In this document: positions 48,800-58,554 of the stretch, one piece after another
Layout: each line of letters begins with the position of its first letter
How positions within the stretch are numbered: position 1 is the first letter of the stretch
Assembly: GCF_900105965.1 (NCBI RefSeq)
Contig: NZ_FNTV01000001.1
Location: 4,092,001-4,156,000 of the forward strand
Length of the DNA: 64,000 nucleotides
Source of the DNA: Arthrobacter alpinus
GTDB taxonomy: Bacteria > Actinomycetota > Actinomycetes > Actinomycetales > Micrococcaceae
Direction of reading: 5' to 3'
Notes under the pieces: model-generated
Told to the model about the DNA's origin: nothing
Database searches by the model: none
The model's input: the letters and a program-made list of their open reading frames with translations, nothing else
Program-made: the position numbers and the translations under genes

Positions 48800-49468
48800 T
48801 TACAGCGTGGAGGATGTGCCGGCGGTTCCCGCCGGCGGGTTTGCGGCCAGGAAAGCAAGATACTGGTCAAGGTAGGCGCGGCTGGTGAACAGGCCCTCCG
48901 TGTAGAGCTCCAGGGTGGGCAGCATGGCATCGGCATAGAACTGCGCCATAACGCCTTCGAAATCATCCAGATCCGTGTCCGGATGCATGGCGAGCCGGAC
49001 CACAAAGGCGCCGATCGATTGGTGGACAAGGAACCGGACGCGGGCCTCCTCGTTACGACTTGGCACCACGATCCCGCGAGCTACGGCATCAAGGGAAAAT
49101 TCCAGCGCCTCCGAGACCATGTGATCTATGAAGTCACGGCCGGCGGCCCCACCTTCCCTGATGCTGCGCAGGATGTACACCAGCAGCACGCCGCCCTCTT
49201 TCGAGGATGGAAACTGGGCAAATAGTGCGGACGGTTCGGCGTTCAGGCTCTGGGTCTTCAAGGTGCGGTATCGCTGGAGCACGGTGGCATCACATTCGGC
49301 GCGCAACGCTTCCTTGGAACCAAAATGGTGCCTCACGAGCCCGGCGGTTACACCGGCACGTGCGGCGATAGAGCGAAGAGATTCGTTGAATCCGTTCGCT
49401 GCGAAACACTCGATGGCGGCGTCCCGCAACCGGGCCTTCCCGGTCAAATCGTGCTGGGCTGTACCCAT
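48800..49468 (-). CDS. TetR family regulator of the ABC exporter
   Basis: A 222-residue repressor. The helix-turn-helix is LRDAAIECFAANGFNESLRS, IAARAGVTAGLVRHHFGSKE; the rest is the variable ligand-binding domain. ATG 49468 gives a normal TetR N-terminus; the frame extends to 49504 without a ribosome-binding site. Being first in the same operon as the exporter genes, it probably represses the whole unit and itself. Confidence 0.88.
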   Translation of the reverse strand: MGTAQHDLTGKARLRDAAIECFAANGFNESLRSIAARAGVTAGLVRHHFGSKEALRAECDATVLQRYRTLKTQSLNAEPSALFAQFPSSKEGGVLLVYILRSIREGGAAGRDFIDHMVSEALEFSLDAVARGIVVPSRNEEARVRFLVHQSIGAFVVRLAMHPDTDLDDFEGVMAQFYADAMLPTLELYTEGLFTSRAYLDQYLAFLAANPPAGTAGTSSTL

Positions 49469-49564
49469 AGATAGCAGGCTACTCGTGTGTATAGCCTGGG
49501 GCAATGATCAATTTCTCCGGAATTGAACGGGCCGGGAGAGGATAGGCGTTGTTAGGCTGTCGGC

Positions 49565-50272
49565 ATGGAAGAACTTGCACCTCTAGAGGATGCCTGCACC
49601 GTTGTGCTGTTGCGCGACGGCGATGCAGGGCTGGAAACCTTGATGCTCGAACGGCCTAAGAGCAGCAGGGCCTTTGGCGGCGCATGGGTGTTTCCCGGAG
49701 GGAAAGTGGACGCTGAAGATCGGGTTGCCGGAACCGGCGGTTCCACCAATGAACTGGCTGCGGCCGTGCGTGCCGGCCTGCGCGAAGTGGCGGAGGAAAC
49801 TGGGCAGCAGCTGCGTGGTTCTGATCTCGTCTGGCTGTCGCAGTGGACGCCCCTGCAGAGCCTTCCTCGACGATTCAGGACGTGGTTCATGCTGGCAGCT
49901 GCGGTGTCAACAACCGTGGTGCTGAACCCCCATGAGCATTCACGCTACGCGTGGCTGACTCCCGCCGAAGCCCTTGCCCGCCATGGTCGCGGCGAGATCA
50001 TGCTGGTTCCGCCGACCTGGGTCACACTGCATCACTTGGCCGGTCTGGACAACGTCTCCCAGGCGCTCGCGGATACGAAGGCCAACAAGCCTTTTGAATA
50101 CGAAACCCACCTGCTCCCCTCTGACAGTGGAACTGCAGCTGAATCACCTTTACGCGGTGTCATGTGGCCCGGTGACGGCGCGTATCCATCACTTCAGCAC
50201 ACTGCGCCCGGTGCCCGTCACCGGTTGCTCACCGCGGCCCTGCCCTGGAGCTTCGAACACACAATTGGGTGA
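49565..50272 (+). CDS. NUDIX hydrolase
   Basis: A 235-residue NUDIX-fold protein. The box is split by an insertion: GGKVDAED followed after about 20 residues by AAVRAGLREVAEETGQQL, which supplies the REVAEETG metal-binding core. The insertion and the block RRFRTWFMLAA resemble the NUDT19/CoA-type or MTH1-unrelated long NUDIX proteins of Actinobacteria. It should hydrolyse a nucleoside-diphosphate-linked compound; the substrate is unknown. A small membrane-protein gene follows 21 bases later. Confidence 0.85.
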   Translation: MEELAPLEDACTVVLLRDGDAGLETLMLERPKSSRAFGGAWVFPGGKVDAEDRVAGTGGSTNELAAAVRAGLREVAEETGQQLRGSDLVWLSQWTPLQSLPRRFRTWFMLAAAVSTTVVLNPHEHSRYAWLTPAEALARHGRGEIMLVPPTWVTLHHLAGLDNVSQALADTKANKPFEYETHLLPSDSGTAAESPLRGVMWPGDGAYPSLQHTAPGARHRLLTAALPWSFEHTIG

Positions 50273-50293
50273 CACCGAATGGAAGGAACCATC

Positions 50294-50512
50294 ATGACGC
50301 CAAAGAAGCGTTGGAGTGAACTGAGCAAGGGCCGCCGCGGCGCCCTTATGGCGCTTGGGGCGGTACAGATTGCCCTGCAGGTGGCCGCCTTGCGGGACAT
50401 CTCCCACAGAACCCCCGAACACATCAATGGCAGCAAACGGTGGTGGGTGGCGGCGTCGTTCCTTAACTTTGCCGGGCCCATCGCCTGGTTCCTGCGCGGG
50501 CGAAAGGACTAG
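50294..50512 (+). CDS. Small membrane protein, PLDc_N-like
   Basis: A 72-residue protein with two hydrophobic helices (GALMALGAVQIALQVAAL and WWVAASFLNFAGPIAWFL). The build and the basic ends recall the short PLD-nuclease N-terminal (PLDc_N) family of stand-alone membrane proteins. AAGGAACC precedes ATG 50294; an ATG at 50279 overlaps less well with a ribosome-binding site. Function unknown; likely co-transcribed with the NUDIX gene. Confidence 0.65.
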   Translation: MTPKKRWSELSKGRRGALMALGAVQIALQVAALRDISHRTPEHINGSKRWWVAASFLNFAGPIAWFLRGRKD

Positions 50513-50561
50513 CCCGCCCGTGTGGGCATTGAGATTCAGGCGAGTGCGTTGAGTGAGCGTT

Positions 50562-51566
<1,005 letters not shown>

Positions 51567-51654
51567 CTAGCCCCGGCGCATGGTCACGCGAGGACCCCAA
51601 GTAAAGTTGCTAAAGGCTGCCGGGGGAGCGCAGCCACCATCAGAAGGGGACCGG

Positions 51655-53529
51655 GTGTCGCAGGAGCAACTACACGAGAACGCATTGCCACAGCGCACAT
51701 GGAGTGAGAGAGCCCGAGCTTTACCGGGACTTTTGGCCAAGGCACCATGGTGGGTATCGCTCGCTGTTGGAGTGCTCTGCACCTGGTTGGGGTTCACCAT
51801 TGCCACCAAACCGCTTTCCTCCTTGGGCGCGTTGACGTTTTATATGGGTGCCAGCTTCATCATCTCCGGCATCTCGGATCTGGTGGAGAGCGAGAAGTTC
51901 GGCGCCGCGAGCATTCGCATGATGCTGGGTTGGGGCTGGATTGCCGCGGGCGTGGTGGTGCTTGCCTGGGTTGGTGGCACCATGGCCGTGCTGCCGGCTT
52001 TCATTGCCATCTCCCTCCTGGTCTCCGGCGTGATCCGCAGCGTCGGGGCCATCTTCGGCAAGGGTCGCCTGGCCGACGAACGCGTTGCCACCATGATCCT
52101 TGCGCTCGCAGACCTCGTCTTCGGGGTGGTGGCGCTGGCCTGGCCCGATGTGACGCTGCTGGTGGTGGCCGTCCTCTTTGGCGCCCGCACCCTGCTCTTT
52201 GGCCTGGGGCGGATCTTCAATTCCCTGGCAGCGCTCATCGCAGGTTTCCATGCACGACGGCGCCCGGGCGCCGCCCCCGCTGTGGGAACCACCAGGCCCG
52301 CGCCGTTCCGGCGCTGGATGCGGGTCATCGGTGCCGTGTTGTCGCTGGCATTGGCGGTGGCCGTCGCCGGACTGGGAGCGCAGGTGCGCAGCGGCGCGCC
52401 CCGGGTGGACGCGTTTTATGACGCCCCGGCCGCTGTTCCCGATGGGCCCGGCCACTTGCTCAAGAGCGAGCCCTTCACCACAGGTGTCCCGAAGAACGCC
52501 AGGGCGTGGCGGATTCTGTACACCACCACCCGTGACGATTCCACGCCCGCCGTGGCAAGCGCCGTCGTGCTTACCTCGCTGAAACCCGCCAGCGGGCCGC
52601 GGCCCGTGATCACGTGGGCGCACGGCACCACGGGTTATGCCGAGCCGTGTGCGCCGTCCAACCTGTCGGGATCCTTCGACTCGGGCGCCCTGCCGGCGCT
52701 TGATCACGTTGTTGAGAACGGGTGGGTGCTCGTCACCACCGACTACGCGGGCCTCGGCACCAAGGGGCCGCAGCCGTACTTGATCGGTCAGGGTGAGGCA
52801 CGATCCGTGCTGGATTCCGTGCGGGCGGCTAAGGCGCTGGATACCGAGCAGGATGAGCTGACCATGGCTGAAGAAACTGTCGTGTGGGGCCATTCGCAGG
52901 GAGGACAGGCCGCACTGTGGACTGGCGGGCTGGCCGCCAGTTACGCTCCGGACGTCAAAATTAGTGGCGTGGCAGCCATGGCCCCCGCCAGCGACGCGAT
53001 TGGACTGGTGAAAAACATGCCCAACATTGCCGGTGGAAGTGTGTTTGCCGCCTACGTTGCCGCGGCCTACGCCGACACGTATCCGGATGTCTCGTTCAAC
53101 GATTACATTGCCCCGGCGGCCCGTACCTTTGTTCGCGAGATGTCCACGCGATGCCTTTCCGAACCCGGGGTGTTGGTGTCCCTGATCAATGCCCTCGCGA
53201 TTGACAGAGACAAGACCATCTTCAGCAAGGACCCCACCACGGGCGCCATGGGTGAACGTTTGCGAGAGAACACCCCCGTGTTGCCCATTGGGTTCCCGTT
53301 GTTTGTAGCCCAGGGCGCGGCCGATACCTTGGTGGTCCCGTCCGTGCAGGATGCCTACGTTGCCGCACGATGCAGGGCCGGGCAGGAGCTGCTCTACAAG
53401 AAGTATGCGGGCAAGGACCACATGAGCGTTGTGGCGCCGGACTCGCCGCTCATCGCTGACCTGCTCAGCTGGACGCAAGAGCGGATCGAGGGCCTGCCAG
53501 CCACGGGGAACTGCGCGGATTTGCCGTAG
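51655..53529 (+). CDS. DUF308 (HdeD-like) membrane domain fused to a secretory-lipase-type hydrolase
   Basis: A 624-residue fusion. Residues about 30-215 form six hydrophobic segments of the HdeD/DUF308 type; one further helix near 230-248 leads to an alpha/beta-hydrolase of the LIP (secretory lipase) family. The nucleophile is Ser414 in WGHSQGGQAA, the acid probably Asp in QGAADTLVV, the His in GKDHMSVV, and the oxyanion region is TWAHGTTGYAEPCAP. The lipase part should face outward. GTG 51655 follows AAGGGGA; the ATG at 51580 has no ribosome-binding site. Confidence 0.8.
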   Translation: MSQEQLHENALPQRTWSERARALPGLLAKAPWWVSLAVGVLCTWLGFTIATKPLSSLGALTFYMGASFIISGISDLVESEKFGAASIRMMLGWGWIAAGVVVLAWVGGTMAVLPAFIAISLLVSGVIRSVGAIFGKGRLADERVATMILALADLVFGVVALAWPDVTLLVVAVLFGARTLLFGLGRIFNSLAALIAGFHARRRPGAAPAVGTTRPAPFRRWMRVIGAVLSLALAVAVAGLGAQVRSGAPRVDAFYDAPAAVPDGPGHLLKSEPFTTGVPKNARAWRILYTTTRDDSTPAVASAVVLTSLKPASGPRPVITWAHGTTGYAEPCAPSNLSGSFDSGALPALDHVVENGWVLVTTDYAGLGTKGPQPYLIGQGEARSVLDSVRAAKALDTEQDELTMAEETVVWGHSQGGQAALWTGGLAASYAPDVKISGVAAMAPASDAIGLVKNMPNIAGGSVFAAYVAAAYADTYPDVSFNDYIAPAARTFVREMSTRCLSEPGVLVSLINALAIDRDKTIFSKDPTTGAMGERLRENTPVLPIGFPLFVAQGAADTLVVPSVQDAYVAARCRAGQELLYKKYAGKDHMSVVAPDSPLIADLLSWTQERIEGLPATGNCADLP

Positions 53530-53575
53530 CTCAGGACCAAAGCAGCGGTGGCGTTCTTGGTGCGGGCACACAAAA

Positions 53576-53611
53576 GCGCGCTGTCCGGCGTAAAAAACGA
53601 GGACAGCGCGC
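53576..53611 (-). terminator. Terminator after the nitroreductase gene
   Basis: GCGCGCTGTCC pairs with GGACAGCGCGC; read on the minus strand it is followed by TTTTG. It lies between the convergent lipase-fusion and nitroreductase genes. Confidence 0.75.
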
Positions 53612-53667
53612 CTGGGTGAAAATGATCCACCGGAATTTTAGGTGGAGCGAAAAACCGTGGAGAGAAA

Positions 53668-54300
53668 TTACAAGGTTACGGTGGCCAGATCGAAGTCCAG
53701 GCGGGGGAGCCGGTCGTGGGTGCTGGGGCCAGCCGGCTTGCCAAGGTTGATCACCATGAATGCGCTGTGGGAAGAGTCGGCATTGAATTCGGCGTCGACA
53801 CCGGCGGGATTGAAGCCCGTCATGGGACCAACGGCCAAACCTGCGGCGCGGGCGGCCAGGATGAAGTAGCCGGCCTGCACGTGGGCGTTGTTCGAGCCGG
53901 ACGTGGTGCGTGATTCAATGTTGGCCTCAAACATGGGCATCATCATGTCCGCCATGTGCGGTGCCGTGGTGGGCATGAGTGAATGCCATTCGGTGCTGAA
54001 GCTCAGTACCGCAACCATGGGAGCGGTCAAGGTCTTGGCCTTGTTGCCGTCCATCATGTGCTCAACCAAACGCTCGCGGGCTTCGGCTGAACGGATCCAG
54101 GTGATGCGTAGCGGCTGGCCGTTGAAGGCGGTGGGGCCCATCTTGGTCAGGGCGTAGATTGCCTGGAGGGTCTCGTCGGTGATTTCCTCATCCGACCAGG
54201 CGTTGGCTGTGCGTGCGTCCAGGAACAGCGCCGCCGTGGCCTCACTGTTCAGGGCGAGCTGGGAGTCAAAATCGATTTCGTTGGCGATGTCAATGCTCAT
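53668..54300 (-). CDS. Nitroreductase-family protein, RutE-like (malonic semialdehyde reductase)
   Basis: A 210-residue FMN-dependent oxidoreductase. The blocks LFLDARTANAWSDEEITDET, YALTKMGPTAFNGQPLRI, and later YFILAARAAGLAVGPMTGF are those of RutE/HadB-type enzymes, which reduce malonic semialdehyde to 3-hydroxypropionate in pyrimidine breakdown; other rut genes are not nearby, so the role may differ. ATG 54300 has AGGAAG upstream and gives the usual length. Confidence 0.85.
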   Translation of the reverse strand: MSIDIANEIDFDSQLALNSEATAALFLDARTANAWSDEEITDETLQAIYALTKMGPTAFNGQPLRITWIRSAEARERLVEHMMDGNKAKTLTAPMVAVLSFSTEWHSLMPTTAPHMADMMMPMFEANIESRTTSGSNNAHVQAGYFILAARAAGLAVGPMTGFNPAGVDAEFNADSSHSAFMVINLGKPAGPSTHDRLPRLDFDLATVTL

Positions 54301-54439
54301 GGGCCGGCTTCCTGTTGCTAAAGATTGTGTTCTCATAGATGCTCAGCGTTGGAAAGCTCCCGGTTGTTTCCCGTTTTGCCATGAGTTGCGTCACAGTGCC
54401 AAGATGGCGGCAGTGGTTAACGCAAAGGAGCGGTGCTAC

Positions 54440-55741
54440 ATGACAGCCTGGACCATCCGTGATTTTCATCCGCAAGACGTGGAGGGAATCCTCCATCTGT
54501 GGCAGTCGCTGCGCGAGAGCGCAGTGGAACCTGTCTATGACTTATCAGAGGTACTTGCCTCCTGCGAACAGGATCATGCCGTGGTGGCGGTGCAGGGGGA
54601 CCGGGTCATTGGCGCTGCCGTTGGGCGCGCGGCACATGATCAGGGATGGATCGTCTTTCTCGCCACCCTGCCGGAATTTCGGGGCAATGGCATTGGCACC
54701 TTGCTGCTGGCAGCGGTTGAAAACCGGATGGCCGCTCACGGTTTGAACAAGCTCTCAGCGCTCATGCCGGAAACGGAAACCCGTGTGGAGGCTTTCACCA
54801 ACCGAGGGTTCGTGGTGAAGAAGAATCTGCGCTATTTTGAGCGGCGCATCCCCGTACAGCGTGCCGAACTCGGTGCCTTGGAGGATTTGGGCGGGCGCAT
54901 CCTGCCGCGTGACCTGTGGGACCGGGTGGCGGGCATGGCCGCCGAGAAGGAGCTACTGGAGCGGCGGCTTGTCTTGCCCCTGGCCGAGGCGGCCTTGGCG
55001 GAGGAATTCGGCGTGGTTCCGCCGCGCGCCGTGGTACTTTTTGGGCCGCCGGGAACAGGCAAGACCACCTTCGCAAAGGCCATTGCCTCGCGGCTGGAGT
55101 GGCCGTTCGTGGAAGTTTTCCCTTCTCGCCTGGCGGGGGAGCCCGGCGGATTGGCCGGAGCGCTGCGCCAGACCTTCCTGGAGATTGCGGAGCTGGAGCA
55201 CGCCGTGGTGTTCATCGACGAGGTCGAGGAGATTGCCTCGCAGCGTTCGGGGGAGCCGCCCTCGCCCATGCAAGGGGTCACCAATGAGCTGCTGAAGATC
55301 ATTCCAGCGTTCCGCGATCAACCGGGCAGGTTATTGGTGTGCGCCACGAACTTCATCCGGGCACTGGATTCGGCGTTCTTGCGCCACGGTCGCTTCGACT
55401 ACGTGATTCCCATCGGCTTGCCGGACGATGAGGCCCGCACCGCGATGTGGAACCGATTCATTCCGGCCCAGGTTGTGGGGCGGATCGACGTCGCCGCACT
55501 AGTGGAGGCCAGCAGCGGATTCTCGCCCGCAGACATTGAGTTTGCCGCGCGCAGCGCGTCCCAGCGGGCGCTCGAAAAGGCCATGTTCGACGCCGTTGCA
55601 CCCGAGACCGGTGTGCCCGGTACACAGCGTGGTCCCGTCACGGCCGATTACCTGGAGACGATAGCCGAGACGAAGGCAACCGTCAGCGATGCCGTGGCCG
55701 CCGACTTCCTTGAAGACATCGCAGCCCTGGCAAGGACCTAG
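54440..55741 (+). CDS. GNAT acetyltransferase fused to an AAA+ ATPase
   Basis: A 433-residue two-domain protein. Residues 1-135 are a GNAT acetyltransferase (FLATLPEFRGNGIGTLLL binds acetyl-CoA). Residues about 160-433 are an AAA+ ATPase: Walker A GPPGTGKT at 202-209, Walker B VVFIDEVEE at 256-264, sensor Asn304 in CATNFI, arginine-finger region RHGRFD near 315-320, then the helical lid. It may use ATP-driven remodelling to present or regulate acetylation targets; this is inference. AAGGAG before ATG 54440 fixes the start inside the longer open frame. Confidence 0.85.
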   Translation: MTAWTIRDFHPQDVEGILHLWQSLRESAVEPVYDLSEVLASCEQDHAVVAVQGDRVIGAAVGRAAHDQGWIVFLATLPEFRGNGIGTLLLAAVENRMAAHGLNKLSALMPETETRVEAFTNRGFVVKKNLRYFERRIPVQRAELGALEDLGGRILPRDLWDRVAGMAAEKELLERRLVLPLAEAALAEEFGVVPPRAVVLFGPPGTGKTTFAKAIASRLEWPFVEVFPSRLAGEPGGLAGALRQTFLEIAELEHAVVFIDEVEEIASQRSGEPPSPMQGVTNELLKIIPAFRDQPGRLLVCATNFIRALDSAFLRHGRFDYVIPIGLPDDEARTAMWNRFIPAQVVGRIDVAALVEASSGFSPADIEFAARSASQRALEKAMFDAVAPETGVPGTQRGPVTADYLETIAETKATVSDAVAADFLEDIAALART

Positions 55742-55760
55742 CCGGCCTCGCTGAGGTCAG

Positions 55761-56756
55761 CTAGAGCCACGTCTTCTTCTTGAAAATGATGTACATGCCA
55801 AGACCAACCAGGAACATCAGGGCCAGGGCAAAGGGGTACCCGAACGCCCAATGAAGCTCGGGCATGTGATCAAAATTCATTCCATAGATTGAACCCACAA
55901 AGGACGGTGCAAACAAGATCGCCGCCCAGGAGGAGATTTTCTTCATCTGCTGGTTCTCCGCTGCGCTGGCAGCGTTTTGCCGGTTCGTTGTCAGGGTTCC
56001 ATCAACCGTCAGCGCATTTTGTAGCAGCTGGCGGAAGGAGTCTGCCCTGGCTGTCACGGATTCCACGTGGTCTTCCACATCGCGCAGGTACCTTTGGAGT
56101 TCAACATTGACCTGGTATTTGGCGAAACCTGCCTTGAGCCGCTCAAGCATGTCCCGCAACGGGTGGATGGCCCGCTGGAACTGAATGACCTCGCGGGAGA
56201 GCTGGTAGATGCGGCGGGAGACGTTGGGATCTCCGGCAAAGAGCTGGTCCTCGATCTCGTCGATGTCATTTTCCAGACCGTTCACCACGGGCTGGTAGTC
56301 ATCGACCACCTGGTCCACGATGGCGTAGAGCACCGCTTCAGGCCCCATGGCCAGCAGCGTTGGATCCGCCTCGAGCCGTGTTCGGGTGGAAGCCAAGCCC
56401 GGCGTTTCAGCGTGGCGGATGGTGACTACAAAGTCCTTGCCGGTAAAGATGTGAAGTTCGCCGAACTCCACCGTCTCATCCGCATCGATGTATCGGGCGG
56501 GCCGAAGCACTGTGAAGAGAACGTCGTCATACCTCTCCAGCTTGGGTCGTTGGTGGGCCATGATGGTGTCCTCAACGGCCAGTTCGTGAAGTGAAAACTC
56601 CGCGGCCAGTGACTTCATCTCGGCAGCATCGGGGCGGAACATGCCAATCCAGGCCATCCCGCCACAGGAATCCATGACCTCGTAGGTCTGCTCCAGGCTG
56701 TGCGGATTGGCGAAGCGCGAGCCGTCCACGTACACGGCATTATCAATGATGGTCAC
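55761..56756 (-). CDS. corA: CorA-family magnesium/cobalt transporter
   Basis: A 331-residue channel protein: a large cytoplasmic N-terminal domain (ELAVEDTIMAHQRPKLERYD, FVVTIRHAETPG), a long stalk helix, and two C-terminal helices with the signature YGMN in IYGMNFDHMPELHW between them. It takes up Mg2+ as a pentamer. The start is GTG 56756. Convergent with the GNAT-AAA+ gene. Confidence 0.93.
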   Translation of the reverse strand: MTIIDNAVYVDGSRFANPHSLEQTYEVMDSCGGMAWIGMFRPDAAEMKSLAAEFSLHELAVEDTIMAHQRPKLERYDDVLFTVLRPARYIDADETVEFGELHIFTGKDFVVTIRHAETPGLASTRTRLEADPTLLAMGPEAVLYAIVDQVVDDYQPVVNGLENDIDEIEDQLFAGDPNVSRRIYQLSREVIQFQRAIHPLRDMLERLKAGFAKYQVNVELQRYLRDVEDHVESVTARADSFRQLLQNALTVDGTLTTNRQNAASAAENQQMKKISSWAAILFAPSFVGSIYGMNFDHMPELHWAFGYPFALALMFLVGLGMYIIFKKKTWL

Positions 56757-56824
56757 CTGCCCATTATGGGTGTGCCGGGACCAAAAGCGTGCGCGCCGCT
56801 ACGGAGTTGCGTCGGTGGACTCGC

Positions 56825-57340
56825 TTAGTCCAGCGGGCCGGTGTGTCCTGGAATGTGCTTAAACACCAGGGTGGTTTCGGTGTGGCCCACCACGGGATCG
56901 GTGGTCAGGTTGTCCAAAACCCAATCACGCAGCGCGTCGGTGTCGCGGACGGCAATGTGCAGCAGGTAGTCAACGGAGCCTGAAGTGTGAAAGGTGGAGA
57001 GTACCTCGGGCAGCAGGGGGACGCGCGCGGTAAAAGTATCGATCTGGTCCCGATCGTGGGCGCGCAGACGAACAGCAATGAGCGCCTGGACTGCCCGGCC
57101 AATCGAGGCCAGGTTGAGCTTTGCCTCAAAGCCTTCGATGGCGCCGCGTTCCATGAGTGCACGAGTGCGCATCAGTGCGGTGGACGGGGCAATCCCCACT
57201 GCGTCGGCGAGATCCCTGTTGGTGATCCGGGCATCTGAGACCAGGGTGTCAATGATCTGACGGTCCACGGCATCCAGCGCCTCGGGTGCTTGATTCCCCT
57301 GAGGTTGTTCCCGCCGAACGTTCTTCGCCGTTGCTGCCAT
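56825..57340 (-). CDS. Lrp/AsnC family regulator
   Basis: A 171-residue regulator with an N-terminal extension of about 25 residues. Helix-turn-helix: IIDTLVSDARITNRDLADAV, GIAPSTALMRTRALMERG; the RAM ligand domain follows (AVRLRAHDRDQIDTFTARV, GSVDYLLHIAVRDTDALRD). It probably senses an amino acid. GGAGG before ATG 57340 fixes the start. The target is not visible from context. Confidence 0.9.
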   Translation of the reverse strand: MAATAKNVRREQPQGNQAPEALDAVDRQIIDTLVSDARITNRDLADAVGIAPSTALMRTRALMERGAIEGFEAKLNLASIGRAVQALIAVRLRAHDRDQIDTFTARVPLLPEVLSTFHTSGSVDYLLHIAVRDTDALRDWVLDNLTTDPVVGHTETTLVFKHIPGHTGPLD

Positions 57341-57505
57341 TGGATCCTCCGAGAATCGTGATGCCGTCGTCACTACCTGCCCCAAATGGCAGCCGATAGT
57401 TCGCCATACTAGCAAATTTCCGAATATCCGAACAATGTCCGATCAATATCTGAGCGGTCTGGACCGTTTCTTGGTGCCTCGGGGCGGACGCGGCCAGGCT
57501 GGGGC

Positions 57506-58537
57506 CTAGGAAAGGCCCTTTAGAAATCCCTCAACCACAGCTGCGGCAGGGCCGCTCTTGGCGGACTTCCATCCGGTCCCGGCCCACAGGTTCAGGGCCC
57601 GTGGATCGTTTGCAGCAGAAGCCGCGGCCCGGAGCGGAGCCGTCAGGAAATGTACCTCCGGGTAGGCCTCGGGAGCTGAGCCTGAATGGTCCCGGACAAA
57701 ATCATTGACGAGTGCCCGGGCCAGCTTCCCCGTGAACGCCCGCGTCATGACTGTGGCCGTATAGGCGGGATCGGCCAGCGCGTCCTTGTGGAGTGTGCGC
57801 GCGCCGCTCTCGTCAGTGCGGAGCAGGGCTGTGCCAAGAGCGGCGGCCTCGGCCCCAGCCGCCAGGACTGCCTTCACGTCCTCGGCTCCGGCAATCCCGC
57901 CAGCGCCCACAATTGGAAGCTTCACGGCATCTCGAACGGCAGAAATCAGTTCTGGCAAGGTAGCTGAGGAGTTCGTCGGCCCCGAAAGGAACGCGGCGGT
58001 ATGGCCACCGGCGTTGGCGTGCTGCACCAGGAGAGCGTCGACGCCTGTCTCGACTGCGGCCAGGGCTTCGGCAACGCTGGTCACCGACGCCATGACTCGC
58101 GTGCCCACCTTCTGGAGTCGGGCCACCACCGGGGCTGGTGCCAGGCCAAAGGTGAAGCTGACCATGGAGACCGGATCAGCCAGCAGGAGATCGACCTTCT
58201 CGGCCCAAAAATCCTGCACCTTCGGATCGTCCTCCGCCAGGACCGTGCCGGGCACTTCGGTGCCGTAGCGGCGGGCAGTGGCCAATAGTTGAGTCCGGTA
58301 GGTGGCCAGGGCCGCGGACTCGTCGGCACCAAGAGGGAAAGGCCTTGGCACAAAGAGGTTCACGCCGAAGTCCATGCCAGCCGCGCGCAACGGGGCAATA
58401 TGGGTGGCAAGTTGTTCTGCGGTCCTGTAACCACCGGCGGCGAAGGGGAATGCACCGGCGCCATGCGTGGCCAAGGCGAGTTCCGGCGTGGTGGTTCCGC
58501 CTGCCATGGGTGCGGCGATCAAAGGTGTGACGAACAT
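57506..58537 (-). CDS. Nitronate monooxygenase-like FMN enzyme
   Basis: A 343-residue TIM-barrel flavoprotein of the 2-nitropropane dioxygenase family, oxidising nitronates with FMN and O2. PLIAAPMAGGTTTPELALA, DALLVQHANAGGHTAAF (the conserved catalytic-His block) and PIVGAGGIAGAEDVKAVLAA, AEAAALGTALLRTDES bind FMN. Its ATG lies only 17 bases from the GTG of the divergent kinase gene, so its transcript may be leaderless. Confidence 0.9.
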   Translation of the reverse strand: MFVTPLIAAPMAGGTTTPELALATHGAGAFPFAAGGYRTAEQLATHIAPLRAAGMDFGVNLFVPRPFPLGADESAALATYRTQLLATARRYGTEVPGTVLAEDDPKVQDFWAEKVDLLLADPVSMVSFTFGLAPAPVVARLQKVGTRVMASVTSVAEALAAVETGVDALLVQHANAGGHTAAFLSGPTNSSATLPELISAVRDAVKLPIVGAGGIAGAEDVKAVLAAGAEAAALGTALLRTDESGARTLHKDALADPAYTATVMTRAFTGKLARALVNDFVRDHSGSAPEAYPEVHFLTAPLRAAASAANDPRALNLWAGTGWKSAKSGPAAAVVEGFLKGLS

Positions 58538-58554
58538 GGCATTAGTCTAGTTCC

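Noticed and set aside
51721..53571. A 616-codon open frame on the minus strand opposite the DUF308-lipase gene
   Set aside because: Its translation is His/Gln/Gly/Arg-rich with no fold or motif, while the plus strand encodes a clear two-domain protein. Long antisense frames are common in high-GC genes.
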